From contig CP092441.1 of assembly GCA_030067835.1 (NCBI GenBank), positions 1,116,001 to 1,180,000 on the forward strand: a stretch of DNA of 64,000 nt. Direction: 5' to 3'. Below the pieces are notes generated by a model, which worked only from the letters and a program-made list of their open reading frames with translations, searched no databases and was not told the DNA's origin. The DNA comes from Chakrabartyella piscis (GTDB taxonomy: Bacteria > Bacillota > Clostridia > Lachnospirales > Anaerotignaceae). Position numbers and translations under genes: made by a program. This document shows, piece after piece, positions 27,772-36,453 of this stretch (position 1 is the stretch's first letter; every line of letters begins with the position of its first letter).

Positions 27772-30700
27772 ATGTATTTGAAGCGATTGGATTTACAAGG
27801 TTTCAAATCCTTTCCTGAAAAGGTAAAATTGGACTTTAATACAGGTGTGACTGCTGTAGTTGGACCCAATGGCAGTGGCAAAAGCAATGTATCCGATGCT
27901 GTGCGTTGGGTGCTTGGTGAGCAACGTGCAAAAAGCCTACGTGGTGATAAAATGGAGGATATTATTTTTGCGGGCACAGAAAATAGAAAGCCATTGGGAT
28001 TTGCAGAGGTTTCCATCACCATTGACAATACAGATGAACGTTTGCCACTTGATTTTTCAGAAGTGCAAGTGACCAGACGTGTGTTTCGTTCAGGTGAAAG
28101 TGAATATCGCATCAATGGTGCTGCTTGTCGTTTGCGTGATATCCAAGAGTTGTTTATGGATACGGGAATTGGACGTGAAGGCTATTCCATCATTGGTCAA
28201 GGTCGAATTGATGAACTTCTCAGTGCCAAAGGTGATGAAAGAAGACGTGTCTTTGAAGAAGCAACGGGTATTGTCAAATATCGAACCAGAAGAAACGAAA
28301 CCATTCATAAATTGGAAAAAGAACAACAAAATCTCATTCGTGTAGATGATATCATTGGCGAATTGGAAGTGCAAGTGGAACCTTTGGAAAAACAAAGTCA
28401 AAAAGCAAAGGAATATTTGGCACTGAAAGAAGAACTCAAACAATCAGAAGTGGTTGCGTATCATCAAGATTTGGATGCTTTGGAAGTTTTGGGCAAGCAG
28501 TTGGAAGCAGATAAAAAATTGGCTGTGGAACAAATGGAAACCTATCAAACACAAAGTGTCAAAAGTCAGACCACAACCACACAATTGAAATCAGAGTTGG
28601 AAGCTTTGGATTTGGCTTTGGAAAGCAAAAACCAAGAGCTTTTGGAGTTGCGTACAGAAAAAGAACGAACAGAAGGAACCATACGTTTGGTTTTGGAACA
28701 ACAACAAAATGAGTCTGACCATGTGGAACGTGTGCGTTTGGAAATTGCAGAATTGGAACAGAAAAAACAAGAAAACAAAGAACAATTGGATTTGCAATCC
28801 AGCAAAAAAGTGGCTTTGCAAATGGAGCTCGGTCACAAAGAAAGCGATTTGCAAGAACTACAAAACAAGTATGAACAATTGGGATCTGCTGTGGACGCAG
28901 ATGAATTGCGTGCAGAAGGCTTCAAGGAAGAAGTCTTTGAACAAATCAGAATCAGCACAGAAGTGCGTGGCGAAATTGCCAAAAGAGAAGCCCTCAAAGA
29001 GCAATTTGCAAACCGTTTGGAACAAGTGGATGGAGAAAAAGACCTTTTGGAATCTCGTTTGCATCAATTGGAAATCCATTTGCAAGCAGACCAAAAAAAT
29101 GAAACAACCATGACAGAAGAAATTCAATTTTTGGAAGACGAAATGGTGGTTTTGGAAAAAGATCGTGAACACATCCAAGTGGCAGAAAAGGAGATGCAAA
29201 ATAAGCTGGATATAAACAAAAAACGTTTGTCAGATGTGGAATCTCGTTTATCTGTTTTGGTGGAAATGGAAAAGGAACACGATGGTTTTTATCATAGTGT
29301 CAAAAGTTTGTTGCAACTCCATGATCGTGAAAGACGTGGCATTTGTGGTGCTGTGGGTCAGTTGTTGCAGGTGGAAGCAGAGTATGAAATTGCAATTGAA
29401 GCGGCACTTGGTGCAACTTTGCAAAATGTGGTTACCAAAACAGAAGAAGATGCAAGAGATGCCATTTCCTACTTGAAACAACGAAAATTGGGACGTGCTA
29501 CTTTCTTGCCAATTTCAGCCATCAAAGGACGTACTTTTGAAGGATATCAACCCATTTTGGAAGAAGATGGTGTCATTGGTGTTGCACATGAATTGGTTAG
29601 CTTCGATGAGTTGTATCGTCAAATTGCATTGTATGTTTTGGGACGTACCATCATTGTGGATACCTTGGAAAATGCAGTCAAATTGGCTAAGAAATACAAT
29701 CATAAATTTAGAATGGTTACACTCCAAGGTGATATTATGAACGTTGGCGGTTCCATGACAGGTGGTTCTGCGCAAAAGAAAGCAACCCATATCTTTGGAC
29801 GTGGTAGAGAAATTGAAAGCTTGCAAAAGGATGCAAAAACCTTGCAAATTACAGTTTCTCACTTGGCAGAAGAAATGGAATCTTTCGTGGAAGAAATGGA
29901 AGATGTGGAAACACAATTGGTTGCCAAAAAAATGGAAACACAAACCCTTTGGGTCAAAATACAAGGTATCAAAGAAGAACAGAAAAAAACCATTGTGGAA
30001 TTGGAAGAAACCAAAGAACGCTTGCAATTGTTTGTGGTGGAATTTGGTCAGTTGGAAGAACAACTTTCCATGGCAGAAGGCGATATTGCAAAGGGACAAA
30101 AAACCTTGCAAGAAGCAGAGGATATCATTACAAAAGCCAATATGCAGTTGACTTCTTTCCAAGGAACTTTGACAGAAGAAAAGGAAAAACGAGAACAAAT
30201 TTTGCAAGAAATGACACAAATGAAAATTGATGTGTCTGGTATTGCACAGAATTTGGAACATATGACAGAGCTCATTGCCACATTGGAAAAGGATAATGAA
30301 TCTGTTACAAGGCAACAAGAAAAAGGTGAAGAAAGCATCCTTTCTTATCAACAAAAGGGTGTAGAAAAAGGTTTGGAAGAAGCAGATTTGCGAGCACAAG
30401 TCCAAAAGTTGGAAGAAACCATCCAAAGTGTGGAAATGGCAATGTTTACAGATTCTGAAACAAAAGTCAGCTGTAACCAAGAATTGCAAGAACAAGAAGA
30501 AAACCTTCTAAATTTGCGAGAATCTGCCAGCAAAATGGAAAATGAATTGTTCCGTTTGGATACCAAAATGGAAAAAGCAGAAGAAGAAAAATTGCGTTTG
30601 ACCACAACCTTGTGGGAAGAATATGAAATGACTTATCGTATGGCAAAGGAATATGCGGAATATGCAAAAACATTGCCAGAAAGTCGAAGTGTCAAGGAAT

Positions 30701-31335
30701 TGCGTGGTAAAATTCGAGGTCTTGGTGATGTGAATGTAGGTGCCATCGACCAATACAAAGAAGTGGTGGAACGCTATGAATTCTTGACAAGCCAACGTGC
30801 TGATATCATAGAAGCAGAAGGCAAATTGAATGGCATTATTGAAGAGCTGACAGGGCTTATGGAGAAACAATTTAAGGATCAATTCCAATTGATTTCTGCC
30901 AACTTTAGTCGTGTGTTTGGGGAGATGTTTGGTGGCGGTAAAGCCTATTTGAAATTGGCTGATTGGAGTCGTGCTTTGGAATCACCCATTGAAATTGTGG
31001 CACAACCACCAGGGAAAAACTTGCAAAATATGCAACTGCTTTCCGGTGGAGAACGTGCTTTGACTGCAATTGCAATTTTGTTTGCGATTCTGCAAATGAA
31101 ACCATCACCTTTCTGTATTTTGGATGAAATTGAAGCAGCTTTGGATGATGCAAATGTAGTGCGTTATGCGAAATATTTGAAACAGTTTGCAAAGGAAACA
31201 CAATTCATTGTCATCACACATAGAAAAGGCACTATGGAATATGCAGATGTGTTGTATGGTGTCACCATGCAAGAAAAAGGGATTTCCAAATTGATTTCTG
31301 TAGATTTCTCAGAATCAGAACAATTTGTTTCCTAA
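27772..31335 (+). CDS. smc: Chromosome segregation protein SMC
   Basis: 1187 residues, normal for bacterial SMC. Walker A is GPNGSGKSN (31-39), followed by long coiled coils (about 170-500 and 670-1010). The hinge lies at about 520-640 (ICGAVGQLLQ to GNVGGSMTGG-like). The C-terminal head has LSGGERALTAIAILFA and Walker B CILDEIEAALDD. It compacts and separates daughter chromosomes with ScpAB. The ATG at 27772 gives MYLKRLDLQGFKSF, the family start; GAGGTGG precedes it. ftsY follows, the common Firmicute order. Confidence 0.97.
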   Translation: MYLKRLDLQGFKSFPEKVKLDFNTGVTAVVGPNGSGKSNVSDAVRWVLGEQRAKSLRGDKMEDIIFAGTENRKPLGFAEVSITIDNTDERLPLDFSEVQVTRRVFRSGESEYRINGAACRLRDIQELFMDTGIGREGYSIIGQGRIDELLSAKGDERRRVFEEATGIVKYRTRRNETIHKLEKEQQNLIRVDDIIGELEVQVEPLEKQSQKAKEYLALKEELKQSEVVAYHQDLDALEVLGKQLEADKKLAVEQMETYQTQSVKSQTTTTQLKSELEALDLALESKNQELLELRTEKERTEGTIRLVLEQQQNESDHVERVRLEIAELEQKKQENKEQLDLQSSKKVALQMELGHKESDLQELQNKYEQLGSAVDADELRAEGFKEEVFEQIRISTEVRGEIAKREALKEQFANRLEQVDGEKDLLESRLHQLEIHLQADQKNETTMTEEIQFLEDEMVVLEKDREHIQVAEKEMQNKLDINKKRLSDVESRLSVLVEMEKEHDGFYHSVKSLLQLHDRERRGICGAVGQLLQVEAEYEIAIEAALGATLQNVVTKTEEDARDAISYLKQRKLGRATFLPISAIKGRTFEGYQPILEEDGVIGVAHELVSFDELYRQIALYVLGRTIIVDTLENAVKLAKKYNHKFRMVTLQGDIMNVGGSMTGGSAQKKATHIFGRGREIESLQKDAKTLQITVSHLAEEMESFVEEMEDVETQLVAKKMETQTLWVKIQGIKEEQKKTIVELEETKERLQLFVVEFGQLEEQLSMAEGDIAKGQKTLQEAEDIITKANMQLTSFQGTLTEEKEKREQILQEMTQMKIDVSGIAQNLEHMTELIATLEKDNESVTRQQEKGEESILSYQQKGVEKGLEEADLRAQVQKLEETIQSVEMAMFTDSETKVSCNQELQEQEENLLNLRESASKMENELFRLDTKMEKAEEEKLRLTTTLWEEYEMTYRMAKEYAEYAKTLPESRSVKELRGKIRGLGDVNVGAIDQYKEVVERYEFLTSQRADIIEAEGKLNGIIEELTGLMEKQFKDQFQLISANFSRVFGEMFGGGKAYLKLADWSRALESPIEIVAQPPGKNLQNMQLLSGGERALTAIAILFAILQMKPSPFCILDEIEAALDDANVVRYAKYLKQFAKETQFIVITHRKGTMEYADVLYGVTMQEKGISKLISVDFSESEQFVS

Positions 31336-31355
31336 TGATTGTATGAATGTACACT

Positions 31356-31380
31356 TGTAGGGGATGGGTTACCCATACCG
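31356..31380 (+). repeat. TGTAGGGG hairpin repeat between smc and ftsY
   Basis: TGTAGGGGATGGGT directly joined to ACCCATACC; slightly imperfect stem. Confidence 0.6.
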
Positions 31381-31422
31381 TATCATATGGAAACGAATTT
31401 GATATAAATTAGAGGTGAAAAT

Positions 31423-33045
31423 ATGGGATTTTTTGATTTTTTTAAGAAAAAACAAATAGAAGAAACACAAGAACCAGAACAATTTGCTACCAATGAACTT
31501 GAAACCAACGAACCTGAAACAAACGAATCTGAAACCGCTAAACCTGTAGGGGAGGGTTTCCATGCCCTCCCACAAGACGAGTCAGTAGTGGATGAACCTG
31601 TTACAGAAGAACCAGAAATCGAAATCGAATTTGCTGATGGCGAAACCTACACTTCCGATGATGAAGAAGGTGCAACTGCTTTTGTGGAGGATTTGAATGA
31701 TTTGGTGGAAGAAATGTTGGAACATCCATCAGGCGAAGAAGAAATTCTTGTGGTGACAGAAGATGGTGACTGCTATGTGGATGAAAATGAAGCAGATGCA
31801 GAGGAATTCCTGGATGCACTTTTGGAATCTACAGAAAAATGGGTGCAACAAGAAGTGGATTCTGAACAAGTAGGGGAGGATATCATCCTCCAGCAAGCAA
31901 CTGATGAACCCACAACTGAATCTGACAACGAATCTACAACTGATGAACCTGCAACTGAATCTGACAACGAATCTACAACTGATGAACCCACAATTGAATC
32001 TGATAACGAACCTACAACTGACGAACCCACAATTGAATCTGATAACGAACCTACAACTGACGAACTTACGATGGACGAATCCGCTGTAGGGGAGGATATC
32101 ATCCTCCAGCAAGAACAACCAACAGAAAAGAAAAAAGGTTTCTTTGCAAAACTCAAAGAAGGCTTAGGCAAAACACGTCAAAACATCCTAGGTGGTGTGG
32201 ATGCGGTTTTGGGTAGCTTCATGAAGATTGATGAGGATTTGTTTGAAGAATTGGAAGAAACCCTCATTATGGCGGATATGGGTGTAGAAACCACCATGAA
32301 AATTGTGGAAACCCTACGTAAACGAGTGAAACGTGAAAATATTTCAGATCCATCTATGATCAAAGGTATGTTGATTGAAGAAATCACCAAACTTTTGGAA
32401 GAAGGTGCTGAAGAAGATGAAAACTTGCCAAATCCATCTGTCATGATGGTTATTGGTGTCAATGGCGTTGGCAAAACCACAACCATTGGCAAACTTGCAA
32501 ATCGCTACAAAGAAGAAGGGCATTCTGTATTGTTGGCAGCAGCAGACACATTTCGTGCAGCAGCAATCGACCAATTGGAAATCTGGGGTGAACGCAGTGG
32601 CATTACAGTTGTGAAACATGAAGAAAATTCAGATCCAGCAGCAGTTGTGTTTGATGCAGTTCATGTGGCACAAAACCAAAATGCAGATCTTCTCATTTGT
32701 GATACTGCTGGTCGTTTGCACAATAAGAAAAATTTGATGGAAGAATTGCGTAAAATGAACAAAATCATTGAACGTGAATATCCACAAGCACACAAAGAAG
32801 TATATCTTGTTTTGGATGCAACCACAGGTCAAAATGCTTTGCAACAAGCGAAAGTGTTCAAAGAAGTTGCAGACATCACAGGTATCATTTTGACAAAATT
32901 AGACGGTACTGCAAAGGGTGGTATTGTTGTGGCAATCAAAAGTGAATTGGAAATTCCAGTGCGCTATATTGGTGTTGGTGAAGGTATTTACGATTTGCAA
33001 AAATTCGATGCAAAAGACTTTGCAAGAGCATTGTTTGGGGAATAA
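31423..33045 (+). CDS. ftsY: Signal recognition particle receptor FtsY
   Basis: 540 residues, far longer than the usual 300-330. The last 310 residues are the NG GTPase domain (GVNGVGKTTTIGKLANRY, DTFRAAAIDQL, DTAGRLHNKKNLM, TKLDGTAKGG), which docks SRP-ribosome complexes at the membrane. The first 220 residues are an acidic A-domain. It starts with an amphipathic, Lys-rich membrane anchor (MGFFDFFKKKQ). It contains a 39-base tandem repeat (31903-32058, four units of DEPTTESDNESTT type) and three in-frame insertions of the TGTAGGGG hairpin, read as [10 protein letters not shown] and twice VGEDIILQQ. The insertions keep the frame, so the protein should be functional. Confidence 0.95.
   Translation: MGFFDFFKKKQIEETQEPEQFATNELETNEPETNESETAKPVGEGFHALPQDESVVDEPVTEEPEIEIEFADGETYTSDDEEGATAFVEDLNDLVEEMLEHPSGEEEILVVTEDGDCYVDENEADAEEFLDALLESTEKWVQQEVDSEQVGEDIILQQATDEPTTESDNESTTDEPATESDNESTTDEPTIESDNEPTTDEPTIESDNEPTTDELTMDESAVGEDIILQQEQPTEKKKGFFAKLKEGLGKTRQNILGGVDAVLGSFMKIDEDLFEELEETLIMADMGVETTMKIVETLRKRVKRENISDPSMIKGMLIEEITKLLEEGAEEDENLPNPSVMMVIGVNGVGKTTTIGKLANRYKEEGHSVLLAAADTFRAAAIDQLEIWGERSGITVVKHEENSDPAAVVFDAVHVAQNQNADLLICDTAGRLHNKKNLMEELRKMNKIIEREYPQAHKEVYLVLDATTGQNALQQAKVFKEVADITGIILTKLDGTAKGGIVVAIKSELEIPVRYIGVGEGIYDLQKFDAKDFARALFGE
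31545..31570 (+). repeat. TGTAGGGG hairpin repeat inside ftsY, copy 1
   Basis: TGTAGGGGAGGG, loop TTTCCAT, GCCCTCC; encodes VGEGFHALP in frame. It equals the intergenic copy at 13739-13764. Confidence 0.85.
31869..31891 (+). repeat. TGTAGGGG hairpin repeat inside ftsY, copy 2
   Basis: AGTAGGGGAGGAT, ATC, ATCCTCC; encodes VGEDIILQQ. Confidence 0.85.
31903..32058 (+). repeat. 39-base tandem repeat in ftsY
   Basis: Four units of 39 bases, each encoding a 13-residue DEPxxESDNExTT unit, with few base changes between units. A partial fifth unit follows. It lies between hairpin copies 2 and 3. It is coding and in frame, so it is not a CRISPR array. Confidence 0.85.
32085..32107 (+). repeat. TGTAGGGG hairpin repeat inside ftsY, copy 3
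   Basis: TGTAGGGGAGGAT, ATC, ATCCTCC; encodes VGEDIILQQ, as copy 2 does, and may be a duplicate of it. Confidence 0.85.
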
Positions 33046-33054
33046 GGTGACGAT

Positions 33055-33720
33055 ATGACAAAAGAAAAAATGCCAAAAAGACCAGAATTTGCAGAAATTT
33101 TGGATGCACATTTCCATGGACTCTTTCCAGAACGTGATGAACGTGTTTTTTACCAAGGTGACCAAGAGGTGTTGCCATTGGAAGTCCATATTTTAGAAGC
33201 ACGCAATCCACAAGAGTTCCATGTGTTGTATACAGTTGGGATGAGTAGCCATAAAATGGAATTGCCAGCAGAACTTCTGCCAACTTATGAAAGCTTAGCA
33301 CGCTGTGAGTTGATGACACTTTTGCCATATGAATGGAAATTGGAAGTGCCAGAGAATAAGGAATTGGACAACAAAACTTGGTGGATTGTACGTTTGATGG
33401 AATATTTATCAGCGTTTCCAAAGAGTGAAAATACATGGCTTGGTTGGGGTCATATGATTCCCAATTCAGAAAATTTCACACCATATGCAGAAAACACAGA
33501 GCTTTCAGGTGTGGTATTGGGTGCAATGCAAGAACAAGTCAGCACAGTTCAAGTGAAGGATAAATTGCCCATTCATGTGTATACATTGCTTCCATTGTAT
33601 CGTGCAGAATTGGAATTTGCACAAAAAGAGGGTGTACCCAAATTGATGGAACAATTGGCAACTTTGAAGGGATATGGCATGATTGTATTCCCAGATAGAC
33701 CAATGGTGGCAGAAGCATAA
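33055..33720 (+). CDS. Suppressor-of-fused (SUFU) domain protein
   Basis: 221 residues resembling the bacterial SUFU-like domain: the N-terminal half has YTVGMSSHKMELP and ARCELMTLLPYEWKLE, the middle has WWIVRLMEYLSAFPKSENTWLGWGHMIP, and the end has YTLLPLYRAELEFAQKEG. Such proteins are often immunity or accessory proteins in bacteria, but many are of unknown function. It begins nine bases after ftsY with AAGGTG, so it is probably in the same transcript. No toxin gene is adjacent. Confidence 0.7.
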   Translation: MTKEKMPKRPEFAEILDAHFHGLFPERDERVFYQGDQEVLPLEVHILEARNPQEFHVLYTVGMSSHKMELPAELLPTYESLARCELMTLLPYEWKLEVPENKELDNKTWWIVRLMEYLSAFPKSENTWLGWGHMIPNSENFTPYAENTELSGVVLGAMQEQVSTVQVKDKLPIHVYTLLPLYRAELEFAQKEGVPKLMEQLATLKGYGMIVFPDRPMVAEA

Positions 33721-33788
33721 TATTGTCAGTTTGCAATGAGAATTATCTTAAGATTTTATTATAATTCATTTGATATACTTGTCTTTTC

Positions 33789-33817
33789 TTGCTTAGAAGA
33801 TGAAAATGTAGTATACT
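33789..33817 (+). promoter_or_regulatory. Promoter of the 33.8-35.5 kb gene pair
   Basis: TTGCTT, 17-base spacer, TATACT. Confidence 0.7.
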
Positions 33818-33850
33818 ATATGTAAGAAAAATGGGTAAAAAGGAGCAATT

Positions 33851-34267
33851 ATGGAAGAACAAGTGATCGTTTTGATGAAAAAAGACAAAGAAACAGGTTT
33901 TTTGCTACAAGAATTGGGTGCTTACACCGTTTTCGAAGCAGAAGGCTTGGTTTTTCGTGCTTATGTAGAAGAAATTGAAGGCAAAAATATGGTGGTATTG
34001 CAATTGACTTCCTATAAGGAAATTGCGGATTGGGAATACGATGCCATCTTTGATTATTATGATACAGAAGTGTTTGCAGCATTTGACAAAAATGTTGAAG
34101 AAGTAGAAGGTGAATACCAACCCATTTGGATGTTGAAAACTCCATTCAGTGAAAGCCAAGTGGAAATGGAAGAAGTATTGACAGAAATCATAGAAATTCA
34201 CAAAGAAGAATTGGAATCTGTATATGAGGCAATTGCCGATAAAAAGGATGATTATTGTGAAGCATAA
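33851..34267 (+). CDS. Small acidic protein, possibly DUF6762 family
   Basis: 138 residues, acidic, with no signal peptide or membrane segment. Features: LMKKDKETGFLLQELGAYTV at the start and DWEYDAIFDYYDTEVF in the middle. This resembles an uncharacterised Clostridial family that I believe is DUF6762; the name is tentative. AAAGGAG precedes the ATG and there is a clear promoter. It overlaps the next gene by 11 bases if the GTG start of that gene is used. Function unknown. Confidence 0.6.
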   Translation: MEEQVIVLMKKDKETGFLLQELGAYTVFEAEGLVFRAYVEEIEGKNMVVLQLTSYKEIADWEYDAIFDYYDTEVFAAFDKNVEEVEGEYQPIWMLKTPFSESQVEMEEVLTEIIEIHKEELESVYEAIADKKDDYCEA

Positions 34268-35510
34268 AAAATGGAGAAACATTTCTCTTGTTTTGATGAT
34301 ACTTCTTTTGTTGATATGTGCTTGTACTGAGCAAACTCCTGTAGTGGAAATACCTCCTGTACAAGAAGAAATTCCATTGGAAGAGGTGAAAACGCCTGTG
34401 GTGGAACAAGAGGACTTGTCAGAAGAAGTGGATGTGCAAACAGAAGTGGAAGAAATTCCATTGGAAGAAGTGGAAGAGGTTCCAGAAGAAGAGGTTACAA
34501 CACCTGAAAAAACCCAAACAGAGGAAGATAAACCATTTTGGCAAAGTGAATCCACCAGACAGGTGAATAACTTGACTTCCATTGCAACAGCAGCACAGTC
34601 TGCATACAAAAAAAATGGTATGGTGCGTGCGTGGGTCAGTAACAATGGGAAATTGTATGGATATTACGAAAAAGATTACATCACCACAGATGACTTGGTT
34701 AAAGGTGGCTTTTTGGAGTCTGGCTTGAGTTCATCTGAATATCAAATTTTGTATGTTAAGGGCAGTGATTTGACCCAATTTAGCAATATGAGTGTGTCAT
34801 CTGGTCAAATGGGACTGACTGTTTTCGCAGCAACTTTATATGGAAATGAATATTTGATTGCTTCTGATAGTGGTAAAATTGGTTCACTTTCCAAAGCTGA
34901 TTATACCCTCTTAATGAGTCAATACAGCAGCAGTCATGGAGATGTTTCCAGACTTTCTTCTGCATCAGCAGACTATACTCGTATTTTAAACTTCATCAGT
35001 TTGTATGATGGTGTGTTTGAAGAATATGCAGTGCGTGAAATTTGGATGGATAATAAATATGCAGTGGTTACCTTCTCTAGTATGGCGGATTTGGCGAATA
35101 TCAAGCAATATATATTGCGCAATGATGCCAATTTCTGGGAAGTTGTGTATCCAAATGTACAAAAAGAAATGATGCTGATTCCAAGTGTCAACCAACAATT
35201 GCCAGATTTCAATTTGGATTTGTTGCCAAGTTATAATATTTATTCTTGGTTGGGTAAAATTGTAACAGAGCATGATGGTGCAATTGCAGCACTATTTGCA
35301 GAAAGAGTCATCACCAGTGCAGACGAAGTAGTATATCTTTGTGGCGTTACAAATTATGTGTATGCTATTTTGGAAAATGGAAATCGCTATGCAATTTATA
35401 TCGAAGATGGCAATTGGACTGCAACTTATGCAACATCAGATTATAATGCAAAAAATATTTTGGAAGAAAAATCAGGCTTTGATTTTGGCTTCTTGATTTT
35501 AGATGATTGA
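34257..35510 (+). CDS. Putative lipoprotein, unknown function
   Basis: 417 residues from the GTG at 34257; ATG codons at 34248 and 34224 are also in frame. GTG is preferred because AAAAGG lies nine bases before it. The N-terminus KHKKWRN is followed by a hydrophobic segment (SLVLMILLLLICAC) with lipobox LICAC. A Glu/Pro/Val-rich linker of about 80 residues contains the repeated motif EIPLEEV. The rest is an extracellular domain I do not recognise, with many Tyr and Ser. It is translationally coupled to the small acidic gene ahead of it. A good terminator follows. Confidence 0.6.
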   Translation: MKHKKWRNISLVLMILLLLICACTEQTPVVEIPPVQEEIPLEEVKTPVVEQEDLSEEVDVQTEVEEIPLEEVEEVPEEEVTTPEKTQTEEDKPFWQSESTRQVNNLTSIATAAQSAYKKNGMVRAWVSNNGKLYGYYEKDYITTDDLVKGGFLESGLSSSEYQILYVKGSDLTQFSNMSVSSGQMGLTVFAATLYGNEYLIASDSGKIGSLSKADYTLLMSQYSSSHGDVSRLSSASADYTRILNFISLYDGVFEEYAVREIWMDNKYAVVTFSSMADLANIKQYILRNDANFWEVVYPNVQKEMMLIPSVNQQLPDFNLDLLPSYNIYSWLGKIVTEHDGAIAALFAERVITSADEVVYLCGVTNYVYAILENGNRYAIYIEDGNWTATYATSDYNAKNILEEKSGFDFGFLILDD

Positions 35511-35518
35511 TGAAATAG

Positions 35519-35575
35519 ATACCACCAGTTTGGATTTGGCATTGACCAATGATGAAATTGGTGGTATTCTTTTGT
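35519..35575 (+). terminator. Terminator after lipoprotein gene
   Basis: Thirteen-pair stem ATACCACCAGTTT / AAATTGGTGGTAT (one wobble), then TCTTTTG. Confidence 0.75.
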
Positions 35576-35646
35576 AAATCAACAGATTTTAAGAGCGTAT
35601 TTGAAATGATTTCTCAATTTAAGATAAAGATACCTAGCGTTGACTT

Positions 35647-35671
35647 TGTAGGGAATGGTCTTGACCATTCC
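35647..35671 (+). repeat. TGTAGGG hairpin repeat
   Basis: TGTAGGGAATGGTC, loop TT, GACCATTCC. Confidence 0.75.
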
Positions 35672-35749
35672 TCTTGTTGACAGTAGGCTACAGATGAATT
35701 TGGAAAAGTGATGTATAGATTCTGATGTAATATAGAAAGTGGGGGTTTT

Positions 35750-36226
35750 ATGGTCAAAACAAATGTCATGCGTATTTTGGAAAGCAACAACATTGCCTAT
35801 CATACAACAGAATATGAATTTGATGAAAACAATCTTTCAGGTATAGATGCTGCCAAGAAAATTGGTGTACCACCAGAACAAGTTTTCAAAACCTTGGTGA
35901 CACGTGGTGATAAAACAGGAATTGTGGTATTTTGTATCCCGGTGGATATGGAATTGGATTTGAAGAAAGCAGCCATTCTTTCTCGTAACAAAAAACTGGA
36001 AATGACCCATGTAAAGGAACTTTTGGCATTGACAGGATACATTCGTGGAGGATGTTCTCCAATTGGAATGAAAAAGAAATATCCAACATTTGTGGATGAA
36101 ACAGCAATTTTGTTTGATGAAATTGCAATCAGTGCTGGCACAAGGGGTGTACAAGTCTTTTTGAATCCAGAAGTTTTGATGGAATTTGTGGAAGCAAAAG
36201 AAGGGGATTTGACCAAGGAAATGTAA
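35750..36226 (+). CDS. ybaK: Cys-tRNA(Pro) deacylase, YbaK/EbsC type
   Basis: 158 residues of the YbaK/ProX editing family, which removes Cys from mischarged tRNA-Pro. Motifs: KVFKTLVTRGDK-like (here EQVFKTLVTRGDKTG), a DLKKAA segment with the catalytic-type Lys, GGCSPIGMKKKYPT and the GTRGVQVFLNP end. GTGGGGG lies before the ATG. It stands alone between a repeat and a terminator. Confidence 0.9.
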   Translation: MVKTNVMRILESNNIAYHTTEYEFDENNLSGIDAAKKIGVPPEQVFKTLVTRGDKTGIVVFCIPVDMELDLKKAAILSRNKKLEMTHVKELLALTGYIRGGCSPIGMKKKYPTFVDETAILFDEIAISAGTRGVQVFLNPEVLMEFVEAKEGDLTKEM

Positions 36227-36232
36227 TGTATT

Positions 36233-36256
36233 AACTTGAAATCAGGAGTTCAAGTT
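36233..36256 (+). other. Inverted repeat after ybaK
   Basis: AACTTGAA / TTCAAGTT, perfect 8-bp arms with an 8-base spacer, without a T-run. Confidence 0.5.
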
Positions 36257-36271
36257 GTAGATAAAGATTAT

Positions 36272-36300
36272 AACCGTTTGCAAAATGCAGGCGGTTTTTT
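36272..36300 (+). terminator. Terminator after ybaK
   Basis: AACCGTTTGC, loop AAAAT, GCAGGCGGTT (two wobbles), followed by six T. Confidence 0.85.
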
Positions 36301-36386
36301 GATTGCCACAACATAATACATACAAAACATATGTGTTTACTATGCACACAACCGTTCATCATTCATGGGATTTTGATGTAATTATG

Positions 36387-36415
36387 TTGCATTGGAAGAA
36401 AATCAGCAGTATACT
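36387..36415 (+). promoter_or_regulatory. Promoter of the glutamate-synthase-like gene
   Basis: TTGCAT, 17-base spacer, TATACT. Confidence 0.7.
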
Positions 36416-36453
36416 ATAAGAAAAAGACGCTGACATTTGAAAGGGGAATTATC

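Noticed and set aside
31903..32058. CRISPR-like array
   Set aside because: The 39-base units are directly adjacent, have no spacers, and are in frame inside ftsY.
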